Shown: positions 1 to 8,991, counted from the stretch's first letter. The stretch: 64,000 bases of DNA from Pseudomonas palleroniana (GCF_003031675.1 NZ_PYWX01000029.1:286724-350723), one strand, 5' to 3'. The notes: a model not told the origin generated them from the sequence alone. A program made the numbers and translations.

Positions 1-1
1 G

Positions 2-946
2 ACCCAAGGCACCGAAGTGCGTATCGAAACGGCCAAGTCCATCATCACCCGCAACAACTCGCCGGACTTGCCGTTTGATCGTTCGATCAACCCCTATCGC
101 GGCTGCGAGCATGGCTGTATCTACTGCTATGCACGGCCCAGTCATGCCTATTGGGACATGTCGCCAGGGCTGGATTTCGAAACCCGGCTGATCGCCAAGA
201 CCAATGCCGCCGATGTGCTGGAGCAACAGTTGTCCAAGCCCGGCTATGTCTGCGCGCCGATCAACCTTGGGTCCAACACCGACCCGTACCAGCCTGTCGA
301 ACGTGAGTACAAGATCACCCGGCAAACTCTCGAAGTACTCCTGCGCTACCGGCACCCGGTGACGATCATCACCAAAGGCTCGCTGATATTGCGCGACCTT
401 GACCTGCTGGCCGAGCTGGCCCGCCAGCGTCTGGTGGCGGTGATGATCAGCCTCACCAGCCTGGACGACGAACTCAAGCGCATCCTGGAGCCGCGCACGG
501 CGGCGCCCAAGGCGCGGTTGCGGGCGATTCGGGTGATGCGTGAGGCGGGCATCCCGGTGGGCGTGCTGTGTTCGCCGATGATCCCCATGATCAACGACAG
601 CGAACTCGAAAGCCTGCTCACTGAAGCTCACGCGGCCGGCGCGCAAAGCGCGGCATACATGATGCTGCGCCTGCCGCTGGAAGTGGCGCCGCTGTTCGAG
701 GAGTGGCTGGCGGCGCATTACCCGCAGCGTGCGGCCCATGTGATGAGCCTGGTGCGCCAGGTGCGGGGTGGCGAGGTGTACGACAGCCGTTTCGGCGTGC
801 GCATGCGCGGCGAAGGGCCGTTTGCCGATTTGCTGGCGCAGCGCTTCAGCAAGGCGATCAAGCGGCTGGGGCTGAACCGTCGGGAAGGCTTCAACCTGGA
901 CTGCACAGCGTTCTGCCCACCGGGCAGACAAATGGCATTGCTGTAA
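2..946 (+). CDS. PA0069-family radical SAM protein (5' end outside window)
   Basis: This reading frame is already open at the first bases, so the gene starts before the window; the GTG at 17 is internal. A CxxxCxxC iron-sulfur motif (CEHGCIYC, preceded by NPYRGC) marks the radical SAM core, which binds a 4Fe-4S cluster and S-adenosylmethionine. The conserved string SNTDPYQP follows, as in SPL-like radical SAM proteins of the PA0069 type. About 310 residues are visible; family members have roughly 350. The substrate is unknown, and no DNA-photoproduct lyase activity should be assumed. The gene stands alone, followed by 216 bp before the carbonic anhydrase gene. Confidence 0.85.
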   Translation, partial: TQGTEVRIETAKSIITRNNSPDLPFDRSINPYRGCEHGCIYCYARPSHAYWDMSPGLDFETRLIAKTNAADVLEQQLSKPGYVCAPINLGSNTDPYQPVEREYKITRQTLEVLLRYRHPVTIITKGSLILRDLDLLAELARQRLVAVMISLTSLDDELKRILEPRTAAPKARLRAIRVMREAGIPVGVLCSPMIPMINDSELESLLTEAHAAGAQSAAYMMLRLPLEVAPLFEEWLAAHYPQRAAHVMSLVRQVRGGEVYDSRFGVRMRGEGPFADLLAQRFSKAIKRLGLNRREGFNLDCTAFCPPGRQMALL

Positions 947-1162
947 ACTGCCTAGGAATGTCGCACTGTTTCTGTAGGAATAGTCGCGTTTTGATATCAC
1001 TGAAACCCGCGATCTAGAGCGGTTCATTCAGTTTGAGTTAAGTTTCGATGGTTACCTTGTTCCGCGAGTGACTGATAAGTCTGCTTCGCCGCTGTAGGAA
1101 TTTTACTGGCTGGCGTCGATCTGACCTGAATACTCCCCCTGCATTAATCAAGAGGATGAATC

Positions 1163-1894
1163 ATGAGTGACAAGGATAAACAGCCGTTGGCTGCGTCGGC
1201 TTCAGCCCCTCAGGTGGCGGAATCCGCCGATGCAGCGCTAAAGCATATCGTTGACGGCTTTTTGCATTTCCATCACGACGTCTTCCCGCAGCAGGAAGAG
1301 CTTTTCAAGAAACTCGCCACGGCCCAGAGCCCACGGGCGATGTTCATTACCTGCGCCGACTCGCGCATCGTGCCCGAACTGATCACCCAGAGCTCCCCTG
1401 GCGACCTGTTCGTGACCCGTAACGTCGGCAACGTAGTGCCGCCCTACGGCCAGATGAACGGGGGTGTTTCCACCGCGATCGAGTACGCGGTACTCGCCCT
1501 GGGTGTGCAGCACATCATTGTGTGCGGGCATTCCGATTGCGGCGCCATGCGTGCGGTACTCAACCCGCACACGCTGGAAAAGATGCCGACGGTCAAAGCC
1601 TGGTTGCGTCATGCCGAGGTCGCCAAGACCATGGTCCATGACAACTGCGACTGCGCCACTGAAGGCGAGAGCATGAAGTTGGTGACCGAAGAAAACGTCA
1701 TCGCCCAACTGCAACATTTGCGCACCCACCCGTCCGTGGCTTCGCGCATGGCCAATGGTCACTTGTTCATCCATGGCTGGATCTACAACATCGAGACCAG
1801 CGAAATTCGGGCCTACGATGCGGAAACAGCGGCATTTCGACCGTTGAACGGCACCGAGCCGATTCCTTCCGCGACGCCTAAAGCGCGCTTCTAA
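1163..1894 (+). CDS. beta-class carbonic anhydrase
   Basis: The 243-residue protein should interconvert CO2 and bicarbonate in the cytoplasm. The zinc-site signature of beta carbonic anhydrases is complete: C64 and D66-x-R68 in CADSR, then H123 and C126 in GHSDCGA. The ATG at 1163 follows an AAGAGGATG-type ribosome site. The next gene, 85 bp downstream on the same strand, is a SulP transporter; this pairing is conserved in Pseudomonas (PA0102-PA0103 in P. aeruginosa). I infer that the two handle bicarbonate supply together. The N-terminal 25 residues are low-complexity and probably disordered. Confidence 0.95.
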   Translation: MSDKDKQPLAASASAPQVAESADAALKHIVDGFLHFHHDVFPQQEELFKKLATAQSPRAMFITCADSRIVPELITQSSPGDLFVTRNVGNVVPPYGQMNGGVSTAIEYAVLALGVQHIIVCGHSDCGAMRAVLNPHTLEKMPTVKAWLRHAEVAKTMVHDNCDCATEGESMKLVTEENVIAQLQHLRTHPSVASRMANGHLFIHGWIYNIETSEIRAYDAETAAFRPLNGTEPIPSATPKARF

Positions 1895-1979
1895 AACACT
1901 TCCCTGCCGGGTAGAGCGGTGGCTGCCATGGATGCAGCCAGGCTTTGCCGCGCCCGGCGAATGCCTCGGGAGAGTCATC

Positions 1980-3527
1980 ATGCGTGCTGCTCAATTGAAA
2001 GCTGTACTGCCACGGGAGCTGCTAGCTTCCGTGGTTGTGTTTCTGGTTGCCCTGCCCCTGTGCATGGGCATTGCGATCGCTTCCGGCATGCCGCCGGCCA
2101 AGGGGCTGATCACCGGGATCATCGGTGGCCTGGTGGTCGGTTGGTTGGCGGGCTCGCCGTTGCAGGTCAGTGGCCCGGCGGCGGGGTTGGCGGTGTTGGT
2201 ATTTGAACTGGTACGCCAGCACGGCATGTTGATGCTGGGACCGATCTTGCTGCTGGCGGGGTTTCTGCAACTGGTGGCGGGCCGCTTGCGCCTGGGTTGC
2301 TGGTTCCGCGTGACGGCGCCGGCGGTGGTGTACGGCATGTTGGCGGGGATCGGCGTACTGATCGTGCTGTCGCAGATTCACGTGATGCTCGACGGCGCGC
2401 CCCAGCCCTCGGGGCTGGCGAACCTGGCGGGCTTTCCGGCTGCGCTGGGCGAGGCGATGCCGACCCTTGGCGGTGGCCTTGGTTGGCAGGCCGGCCTGCT
2501 CGGCTTGTCGACGATGTTGGTGATGTATGGGTGGGATAAATTGCGCCCGCAAAGCCTGCGTTTCGTTCCCGGTGCCCTATTGGGTGTGGGGCTGACGACC
2601 GTTGTCAGCCTGGTGCTGGCCTTGCAGGTCAAGCGCGTGCAAGTGCCGGAAAACCTTGCCGATGCCATCGACTGGCTGCGCCCCAGCGATCTGCTGAACC
2701 TGGCCGACCCACAGTTGTTGATCGCCGCGTTTGCCGTGGCGTTTATTGCCAGCGCAGAGACCTTGCTCTCTGCAGCGGCGGTCGATCGGATGCACAGCGG
2801 CCAGCGCTCCGATTTCGATAAGGAGTTGTCGGCTCAAGGCGTGGGCAACATGCTGTGTGGCCTGGTCGGCGCGTTGCCGATGACGGGTGTGATCGTACGC
2901 AGTTCGGCCAACGTGCAAGCCGGCGCCACTACCCGCATGTCGGCCATGTTCCACGGTTTGTGGCTGTTGGCTTTCGTCTTGCTGCTGTCGAGCGTACTGC
3001 AAAGTATTCCGGTGGCGAGTCTGGCGGGTGTGTTGGTGTATACCGGGATCAAACTGGTGGACATCAAGGCGTTCAAGGCGCTGGGACGCTATGGGCGCAT
3101 GCCGATGTTCACCTATGCCGCGACGGCGTTGGCGATCATCTTCACCGATCTGCTGACGGGCGTGCTGGTGGGCTTCGGGCTCACGTTGGTGAAGCTGGCG
3201 TTCAAGGCGTCACGCTTGAAGGTGAGCCTGATCGACCTGCCGCAAGAGGGCGAGATGGAGTTGCGCCTGACGGGTGCGGCGACCTTCTTGAAGGTGCCGG
3301 TACTGACCCAGGTGCTGTCGACGGTGCCGGCGGGGACTACCGTGCATGTGCCGCTGAACAACCTGAGTTATATCGACCATTCCTGCCTGGAGTTGCTGGA
3401 AGAATGGGGCCGGGCGAATGCGGCCAAGGGGTCTACGCTGGTGATCGAGGCGCGTGGGTTGAAACGACGTTTGGAAGGTCGGGTGCGTACCACCGTGGGG
3501 ATCGGGTCGGCGCCTTCTACTAGCTGA
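1980..3527 (+). CDS. SulP-family anion transporter with STAS domain
   Basis: A 515-residue inner-membrane transporter with about 10-12 hydrophobic segments in the first 400 residues, starting RELLASVVVFLVALPLCMG, then a C-terminal STAS domain (about residues 420-505, with a LNNLSYIDHSCLELL core). SulP proteins carry sulfate, bicarbonate or dicarboxylates; the substrate cannot be read from sequence. Its position behind a beta carbonic anhydrase favours bicarbonate. The open frame extends upstream to 1932, but the ATG at 1980 has a GGGAGAG ribosome site and begins the conserved part. A hairpin at 3541-3567 follows. Confidence 0.9.
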   Translation: MRAAQLKAVLPRELLASVVVFLVALPLCMGIAIASGMPPAKGLITGIIGGLVVGWLAGSPLQVSGPAAGLAVLVFELVRQHGMLMLGPILLLAGFLQLVAGRLRLGCWFRVTAPAVVYGMLAGIGVLIVLSQIHVMLDGAPQPSGLANLAGFPAALGEAMPTLGGGLGWQAGLLGLSTMLVMYGWDKLRPQSLRFVPGALLGVGLTTVVSLVLALQVKRVQVPENLADAIDWLRPSDLLNLADPQLLIAAFAVAFIASAETLLSAAAVDRMHSGQRSDFDKELSAQGVGNMLCGLVGALPMTGVIVRSSANVQAGATTRMSAMFHGLWLLAFVLLLSSVLQSIPVASLAGVLVYTGIKLVDIKAFKALGRYGRMPMFTYAATALAIIFTDLLTGVLVGFGLTLVKLAFKASRLKVSLIDLPQEGEMELRLTGAATFLKVPVLTQVLSTVPAGTTVHVPLNNLSYIDHSCLELLEEWGRANAAKGSTLVIEARGLKRRLEGRVRTTVGIGSAPSTS

Positions 3528-3540
3528 TTCAGCCGGAAAC

Positions 3541-3567
3541 TGTGGGAGGGGGCCAGCCCCTCCCACA
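3541..3567. terminator. Perfect inverted repeat between convergent genes, probable bidirectional terminator
   Basis: Two 11-bp arms (TGTGGGAGGGG and its complement) flank a 5-nt loop between the SulP gene and the convergent gene ending at 3592. The arm resembles the REP core found elsewhere in the window. There is no long T tract, so termination is inferred from hairpin strength and position. Confidence 0.6.
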
Positions 3568-3591
3568 CTTGATCTTTGCAGGCCGGAAAAT

Positions 3592-4239
3592 TCAGGCAGG
3601 CTGATCCAGCGACAACTCCACCCCCAGCTGCCGCGACAGGCACGGCCAGCGTTTCCACGCCGCTTCCGTATCCGGGCTCTTGAGTGTCTCGCGATAGGCC
3701 TCCACCGACTCCAGCGCAAAGTTCTCTTCGTTGAGCATTTCATCTACCGCCAGATGCACCGCCTCATCCAGCTGATTGGCGAATTGCTCGCCGATCAATT
3801 GGTGAGCAATCAAATTGGCCACGGTGGTATCGGTTGGAATCAGCGGTTGGCCGAAGTGCTTGATATACAGATCGTTGACCTCTTCCACCAGGCGATGGGC
3901 CAGGTAGGCTTCGTCCAGCAGGCCGTCGAGGCCCTCGTGCCCTGCCAGTATTGCAGGGGGCTGCAGGAAGAAGTGCTCGGCGATCTTCAGCACCGGCTTG
4001 ATCTGGCTTTCAATGCCGGCTTCGCGAGCCACGTCATTGGCGGCTTCCAGCAAATCGGGAACGAGGTCGATGTAGGCCGTCACGAAGCGAGTCATGACAA
4101 TGTTGCGATCACCGTCAGTGAGGGCGATGGCCGAATGCAGGTGCGGCAATTGTTTTTCCAGCTGCTGGGCAAGCTGGCCCGTAGTGGCTTCGTGTTGATG
4201 GGCACGGGAAATCTGCTCGCGCAATGCGGCGGTGTTCAT
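3592..4239 (-). CDS. Conserved hypothetical protein (PA0104-like)
   Basis: An acidic, soluble, mostly helical protein of 215 residues with no signal peptide, membrane segment or metal motif that I recognise. The open frame extends to 4314, but the ATG at 4239 has a GGAG ribosome site 6-7 bases upstream and begins MNTAALREQISRAH, so I chose it. It sits between the SulP transporter (convergent) and coxB (divergent). The same position is occupied by an uncharacterised gene in other pseudomonads. Function unknown; location alone suggests a possible tie to the oxidase locus. Confidence 0.8.
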   Translation of the reverse strand: MNTAALREQISRAHQHEATTGQLAQQLEKQLPHLHSAIALTDGDRNIVMTRFVTAYIDLVPDLLEAANDVAREAGIESQIKPVLKIAEHFFLQPPAILAGHEGLDGLLDEAYLAHRLVEEVNDLYIKHFGQPLIPTDTTVANLIAHQLIGEQFANQLDEAVHLAVDEMLNEENFALESVEAYRETLKSPDTEAAWKRWPCLSRQLGVELSLDQPA

Positions 4240-4608
4240 GAAAACTCCAGTGAAACAGGCGTAGGAAAAGGGAGAGGATAAGGTAGCTCGTTTATACGAG
4301 CACCTAAGATGCATTTGTCATAATTATTTCATGGTTATGCACAGCGGTTATATCGAATTGCCATCTCGCGTCGGATAAACGTTTGCGCCCCCTGTTTTAT
4401 TAGCTCCGCCCGTCGATTTTTGTTGATTTGCCCCTACACATTGCGGGGTTGCAGGTGCTGTCTATACTCGGGTTTGTACGCAATTAGCTGATGACGCCCA
4501 ACTGCATGAAGCAGGCAAGGCTTGGCGGTTGTAAGCAGTATGGAAGCCGCTCCCTTCGCCGCAGGTGCAAACCGGCGGGATAACAAGAAACATAAAGGGG
4601 AACCCGCA
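4240..4608. other. 369-bp divergent intergenic region upstream of coxB
   Basis: No gene is visible. The region holds the probable coxB promoter (4441-4468), a transcribed leader of about 130 nt, and the promoter of the divergent hypothetical gene. I searched for a symmetric ANR box (TTGAT-N4-ATCAA) and a riboswitch core and found neither. Small inverted repeats in the leader are too weak to name. Confidence 0.6.
4441..4468 (+). promoter_or_regulatory. Candidate sigma-70 promoter of the cox operon
   Basis: TTGCGG (-35) and TATACT (-10) are separated by 16 bp. This places a start near 4475 and leaves a leader of about 130 nt before coxB. Predicted by eye only. Confidence 0.5.
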
Positions 4609-5736
4609 ATGACGCGACATCCACATGTTTGGATGGGCCTCCTGTTGTGGTCGGTATTCGGCCAGGCACACGCCGCCTGGACAACGAATATGGCGCCAGG
4701 GGCGACTGAAGTCAGTCACGCCGTGTTCGACCTGCACATGACCATTTTCTGGATTTGTGTGGTGATCGGCATCGTCGTGTTTGGCGCGATGTTCTGGTCG
4801 ATGATCCTGCACCGTCGCTCTACAGGCCAGGTGGCGGCGAAGTTCCACGAAAGCACGACCGTGGAGATTCTCTGGACCGTGGTGCCCTTCCTGATCCTGG
4901 TGGCCATGGCCATTCCGGCGACCAAGACCCTGATCAACATCTATGACAGCAGTGAGTCGGATATCGATATCCAGGTCACCGGCTATCAGTGGAAGTGGCA
5001 CTACAAATACCTGGGCCAGGATGTGGAGTTCTTCAGTAACCTGGCCACGCCCGCCGAGCAGATTCATAACCAGGCCACCAAGGGCGAGCATTACCTGTTG
5101 GAAGTCGATCAACCGCTGGTGCTGCCAGTGGGGGCCAAGGTGCGCTTTCTGGTGACGGCTGCCGACGTGATCCACTCCTGGTGGGTGCCGGCCTTTGCGG
5201 TCAAGCGCGATGCCATCCCCGGCTTCGTCAACGAGGCCTGGACCCGTATCGAGAAGCCCGGCATCTACCGTGGCCAGTGCGCCGAGCTGTGCGGTAAGGA
5301 CCACGGCTTCATGCCGATCGTGGTCGATGTCAAATCCAAGGCCGACTACGACACCTGGCTTGGCGAACGCAAAGCAGAAGCGGCCAAACTGCAGGAACTG
5401 ACCTCCAAAGAGTGGACGCTCGACGAACTGGTGGCCCGTGGCGACAAGATCTACCACACCACGTGCGTAGCCTGTCACCAGGCCGAAGGCCAGGGCTTGC
5501 CGCCGATGTTCCCGGCACTCAAAGGCTCGCCGATCGCCACCGGGCCGAAGGAAGACCACCTGCACCGCGTCTACTTCGGCAAGCCCGGTACCGCCATGGC
5601 TGCGTTTGGCAAGCAGCTATCGGAAGTGGATATCGCCGCCGTGGTGACCTACGAACGCAACGCCTGGGGCAATAACAAAGGCGACATGGTCACGCCCAAA
5701 GACGTGCTGGCTCTGAAACAGGCGCAAAGCCAATGA
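4609..5736 (+). CDS. coxB: Cytochrome c oxidase subunit II with fused cytochrome c domain
   Basis: The 375-residue precursor carries a signal peptide (cleavage near HAAW, residue 23), two membrane helices (about 40-65 and 85-108) and a periplasmic CuA domain. CuA ligands are visible: H189, C224, C228, H232 and M235. A C-terminal cytochrome c domain follows, with heme motif C286-V-A-C289-H290, so this is a caa3-like fusion that takes electrons from cytochrome c and passes them through CuA to subunit I. The ATG at 4609 follows an AAAGGGGAA ribosome site; the open frame extends to 4522 without one. First gene of the cox operon. Confidence 0.97.
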   Translation: MTRHPHVWMGLLLWSVFGQAHAAWTTNMAPGATEVSHAVFDLHMTIFWICVVIGIVVFGAMFWSMILHRRSTGQVAAKFHESTTVEILWTVVPFLILVAMAIPATKTLINIYDSSESDIDIQVTGYQWKWHYKYLGQDVEFFSNLATPAEQIHNQATKGEHYLLEVDQPLVLPVGAKVRFLVTAADVIHSWWVPAFAVKRDAIPGFVNEAWTRIEKPGIYRGQCAELCGKDHGFMPIVVDVKSKADYDTWLGERKAEAAKLQELTSKEWTLDELVARGDKIYHTTCVACHQAEGQGLPPMFPALKGSPIATGPKEDHLHRVYFGKPGTAMAAFGKQLSEVDIAAVVTYERNAWGNNKGDMVTPKDVLALKQAQSQ

Positions 5737-5794
5737 CTGCCTTCACTGCGTATGCCTTGAACCCATCCGCCCACTCGCGTGCAGGAGAACGGCC

Positions 5795-7378
5795 ATGAGC
5801 ACTGTGATCGACCATGGTCATACCGACCATGCCCACGGCCCCGCCAAGGGCCTGATGCGCTGGGTGCTGACCACCAACCACAAAGACATCGGCACCCTGT
5901 ACCTGTGGTTTGCCTTCACCATGTTCCTGCTTGGCGGCTCGTTCGCCATGGTGATCCGTGCCGAGTTGTTCCAGCCGGGCCTGCAGATTGTGCAGCCGGC
6001 GTTCTTCAATCAGATGACCACCATGCATGGCTTGATCATGGTGTTCGGCGCCGTGATGCCGGCCTTCGTCGGCCTGGCCAACTGGATGATCCCGCTGATG
6101 ATCGGCGCGCCGGACATGGCCCTGCCGCGCATGAACAACTTCAGCTTCTGGTTGCTGCCGGCGGCGTTCCTGCTGCTGGTCTCGACCCTGTTCACCCCGG
6201 GCGGCGGGCCGAACTTCGGCTGGACCTTCTACGCCCCGCTCTCCACCACCTACGCGCCGGAAAGCGTGACGTTCTTTATTTTCGCCATCCACCTCATGGG
6301 CGTCAGTTCGATCATGGGCGCGATCAACGTGGTCGCCACCATCCTCAACCTGCGCGCGCCGGGCATGACGCTGATGAAGATGCCGCTGTTCGTCTGGACC
6401 TGGCTGATCACGGCGTTCCTGTTGATCGCGGTGATGCCGGTACTGGCCGGTTGCGTGACCATGATGCTGATGGACATCCACTTCGGCACCAGCTTCTTCA
6501 GCGCCGCTGGTGGTGGTGATCCGGTGCTGTTCCAGCATGTGTTCTGGTTCTTCGGCCACCCCGAGGTGTACATCATGATCCTGCCGGCCTTCGGCGCCGT
6601 CAGCTCGATCATCCCGACCTTCTCGCGCAAGCCGCTGTTCGGCTACACCTCGATGGTGTACGCCACGGCGAGCATTGCGTTCCTGTCGTTCATCGTGTGG
6701 GCGCACCACATGTTCGTGGTCGGCATTCCGTTGGTGGGCGAGTTGTTCTTCATGTACGCCACGCTGCTGATCGCGGTGCCGACAGGGGTGAAGGTGTTCA
6801 ACTGGGTCAGCACCATGTGGCAAGGCTCGCTGACCTTCGAGACGCCGATGCTGTTCGCCGTGGCCTTCGTGATTCTATTCACCATCGGCGGTTTTTCCGG
6901 GCTGATGCTGGCAATCGCTCCGGCGGATTTCCAGTACCACGACACTTACTTTGTGGTGGCGCACTTCCATTACGTACTGGTGCCTGGGGCGATCTTCGGC
7001 ATCTTCGCTTCGGCCTATTACTGGCTGCCGAAATGGACCGGTCACATGTATGACGAAACCCTGGGCAAGCTGCACTTCTGGCTGTCCTTCGTGGGCATGA
7101 ACATGGCGTTTTTCCCGATGCACTTCGTCGGGCTGGCCGGCATGCCGCGCCGGGTGCCGGACTACAACCTGCAGTTCGCCGATTTCAACATGGTGTCGTC
7201 CATCGGTGCATTCATGTTTGGCGCCACGCAGATCTTCTTCCTGTTCATCGTGATCAAGTGCATCCGCGGCGGCCCCCCTGCGCCGGCCAAGCCGTGGGAC
7301 GGGGCCGAGGGCCTGGAGTGGAGTATCCCCTCACCCGCGCCGTACCACACCTTCACCACGCCGCCGGAGGTCAAATGA
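5795..7378 (+). CDS. coxA: Cytochrome c oxidase subunit I (aa3 type)
   Basis: The 527-residue catalytic subunit holds heme a and the heme a3-CuB centre that reduces oxygen to water and pumps protons. Ligands are all present: H78 (heme a, in TTMHG), the CuB site H255-P-E-V-Y259 with the cross-linked His-Tyr pair, H304-H305, and H390/H392 for heme a3/heme a in VVAHFHYVL. Twelve membrane helices are expected. The ATG at 5795 follows GCAGGAGAACGGCC. The stop codon overlaps an ATG (7375) that opens a small REPIN-derived frame reaching ctaG. Confidence 0.98.
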   Translation: MSTVIDHGHTDHAHGPAKGLMRWVLTTNHKDIGTLYLWFAFTMFLLGGSFAMVIRAELFQPGLQIVQPAFFNQMTTMHGLIMVFGAVMPAFVGLANWMIPLMIGAPDMALPRMNNFSFWLLPAAFLLLVSTLFTPGGGPNFGWTFYAPLSTTYAPESVTFFIFAIHLMGVSSIMGAINVVATILNLRAPGMTLMKMPLFVWTWLITAFLLIAVMPVLAGCVTMMLMDIHFGTSFFSAAGGGDPVLFQHVFWFFGHPEVYIMILPAFGAVSSIIPTFSRKPLFGYTSMVYATASIAFLSFIVWAHHMFVVGIPLVGELFFMYATLLIAVPTGVKVFNWVSTMWQGSLTFETPMLFAVAFVILFTIGGFSGLMLAIAPADFQYHDTYFVVAHFHYVLVPGAIFGIFASAYYWLPKWTGHMYDETLGKLHFWLSFVGMNMAFFPMHFVGLAGMPRRVPDYNLQFADFNMVSSIGAFMFGATQIFFLFIVIKCIRGGPPAPAKPWDGAEGLEWSIPSPAPYHTFTTPPEVK

Positions 7379-7518
7379 ACCCCCTTCTGTATGGCGAACC
7401 GGCTCCCTGTGGGAGGGGGCTTGCTCCCGATGGCGGTGTGCCAGTCGACACTATCATTTGCAGTGATACGGCTATCGGGAGCAACTCGCCTCCCACATTG
7501 GGTGTGCACCATGCTTGA
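7375..7518 (+). CDS. Small ORF (47 codons) bridging coxA and ctaG, probably REPIN-derived
   Basis: The ATG overlaps the coxA stop (ATGA) and the TGA at 7516-7518 overlaps the ctaG start, so the frame spans the intergenic gap exactly. Most of it is read through the REPIN, giving a sequence rich in G, P and C with no known domain. It is more likely a coupling frame or chance product than a functional protein. No ribosome site of its own is evident beyond the coxA coding end. Confidence 0.3.
   Translation: MNPLLYGEPAPCGRGLAPDGGVPVDTIICSDTAIGSNSPPTLGVHHA
7408..7497. repeat. REPIN (two inverted REP cores) inside the cox operon
   Basis: Left core 7408-7431 (TGTGGGAGGGGGCTTGCTCC plus CGAT) and right core 7474-7497 are inverted copies. 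They match except for three bases in the right copy, and 42 bp lie between them. The element fills most of the 132-bp gap between coxA and ctaG and ends 13 bp before the ctaG start. Because it lies within an operon it is transcribed and can form a strong hairpin in the mRNA. Confidence 0.85.
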
Positions 7519-8062
7519 GTCCATACCCATCAAGCGCCTCGTCACGCGACTGCTGATCCTGGTGGTGGCGATGTTCGCTTTCGGCTTCGCCCTGGTGCCG
7601 ATCTACGACGTGATGTGCAAGGCGTTCGGCATCAACGGCAAGACCGCCGGGCAGTACGAGGGCGAGCAGGTGGTCGATCCGACGCGCCAGGTGCGTGTGC
7701 AGTTCTTGTCCACCAACGCGATCGATATGGTCTGGGAGTTTCACTCCAAGGCTGACGAGGTGGTGGTCAACCCTGGAGCGGTCACCGAGATGCTGTTCGT
7801 GGCCTACAACCCCACCGACAAAGCCATGACGGCCCAGGCGGTGCCGAGCATTTCGCCGGCCGAAGCGGCGATGTATTTCCATAAGACCGAATGCTTTTGC
7901 TTTACCCAGCAGGTGCTCCAGCCAGGTGAGCGTATCGAGATGCCGGTGCGCTTCATCGTCGACCGGGCGATGCCCAAGGATGTAAAGCATCTGACCCTGG
8001 CGTACACGCTGTTTGACATCACTGCGCGCCAGCCGCCGGTGGCCGTCCGCAGCGGCGGCTAG
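7511..8062 (+). CDS. ctaG: Cytochrome c oxidase assembly protein CtaG/Cox11
   Basis: A 183-residue copper chaperone that delivers Cu(I) to the CuB site of subunit I. It has one N-terminal membrane anchor (about residues 10-30, ending ALVPIYDVMC) and a periplasmic domain. The invariant copper-binding motif CFCF is present with C128 and C130; C36 is the conserved cysteine after the anchor. The ATG at 7511 is preceded by GGGTG, which lies at the edge of the REPIN; frame upstream of it is REPIN sequence. Fourth frame of the cox operon, between coxA and coxC. Confidence 0.95.
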   Translation: MLESIPIKRLVTRLLILVVAMFAFGFALVPIYDVMCKAFGINGKTAGQYEGEQVVDPTRQVRVQFLSTNAIDMVWEFHSKADEVVVNPGAVTEMLFVAYNPTDKAMTAQAVPSISPAEAAMYFHKTECFCFTQQVLQPGERIEMPVRFIVDRAMPKDVKHLTLAYTLFDITARQPPVAVRSGG

Positions 8063-8097
8063 CTACTGTTTGCCCCCTCAATCAGGAGAGCGAATAC

Positions 8098-8985
8098 ATG
8101 TCGTCTCATGATACGTACTACGTACCAGCGCAAAGCAAATGGCCCATAATTGCCACGTTTGGCATGTTGACCACGGTGTACGGCCTGGGCGTGTGGTTCA
8201 ACGACCTGAAGGCGGCGCGTCCGGAATCCCACGGGCCGTGGATCTTTTTCGTCGGTGGCCTGCTGCTGGCCTACATGCTGTTCGGCTGGTTCGGCGCGGT
8301 GATCAAGGAAAGTCGCGCCGGTTTGTACAGCCCGCAGATGGACCGTTCGTTTCGCTGGGGCATGACCTGGTTCATCTTCTCCGAGGTGATGTTCTTCATC
8401 GCGTTCTTCGGTGCGCTGTTTTATGTACGGCACATGTCCGGCCCATGGCTGGGCGGTGAAGGTCATAAAGGCATCGCGCACATGTTGTGGCCGAATTTCG
8501 AATTCACCTGGCCGCTGCTCAACAACCCGGACCCGAAACTCTTCCCGCCGCCGGAAGGCACCATCAGTCCTTGGGGCTTGCCGCTGGTGAACACGATCTT
8601 GCTGGTCAGCTCCAGCGTGACCATCACCATTGCCCATCACGCGTTGCGTAAAGGTCATCGTGGCGCGCTGAAATTATGGCTGGCGCTCACCGTGCTACTG
8701 GGTTGGGCGTTCCTGGGCTTCCAGGCCGAGGAGTACATGCACGCCTATAAGGAGCTGGGCCTGACCCTGGGTTCGGGGGTGTATGGAGCAACCTTCTTCA
8801 TGCTCACAGGCTTCCATGGCGCTCACGTGACCATCGGCACCCTGATTCTGTTTGTGATGCTGATGCGCATCTTGCGTGGGCATTTCAATGCCGAGCACCA
8901 GTTCGGCTTCGAGGCGGCCAGTTGGTATTGGCATTTCGTGGATGTGGTGTGGATCGGCCTGTTTTTCTTCGTTTATGTGCTGTGA
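8098..8985 (+). CDS. coxC: Cytochrome c oxidase subunit III
   Basis: A 295-residue integral membrane protein, about seven helices, lacking metal centres; it stabilises subunit I and its proton uptake. Typical strings are FWHFVD-type WYWHFVDVVWIGLFFFVYVL at the C terminus and the central TGFHGAHVTIGT. Length is usual for pseudomonad CoxC. The ATG at 8098 follows ATCAGGAGAGCGAATAC, a clear ribosome site. It follows ctaG by 35 bp and ends 6 bp before a convergent small gene. Confidence 0.97.
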   Translation: MSSHDTYYVPAQSKWPIIATFGMLTTVYGLGVWFNDLKAARPESHGPWIFFVGGLLLAYMLFGWFGAVIKESRAGLYSPQMDRSFRWGMTWFIFSEVMFFIAFFGALFYVRHMSGPWLGGEGHKGIAHMLWPNFEFTWPLLNNPDPKLFPPPEGTISPWGLPLVNTILLVSSSVTITIAHHALRKGHRGALKLWLALTVLLGWAFLGFQAEEYMHAYKELGLTLGSGVYGATFFMLTGFHGAHVTIGTLILFVMLMRILRGHFNAEHQFGFEAASWYWHFVDVVWIGLFFFVYVL

Positions 8986-8991
8986 GGCGCC

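Noticed and set aside
4240..4608. ANR/FNR box upstream of coxB
   Set aside because: TTGAT-like pieces occur (near 4415-4430), but no TTGAT-N4-ATCAA symmetry was found.
5690..6823. A 377-codon minus-strand frame over coxA
   Set aside because: It is a low-complexity antisense shadow (HRDQQ-type runs); coxA has every metal ligand in place.
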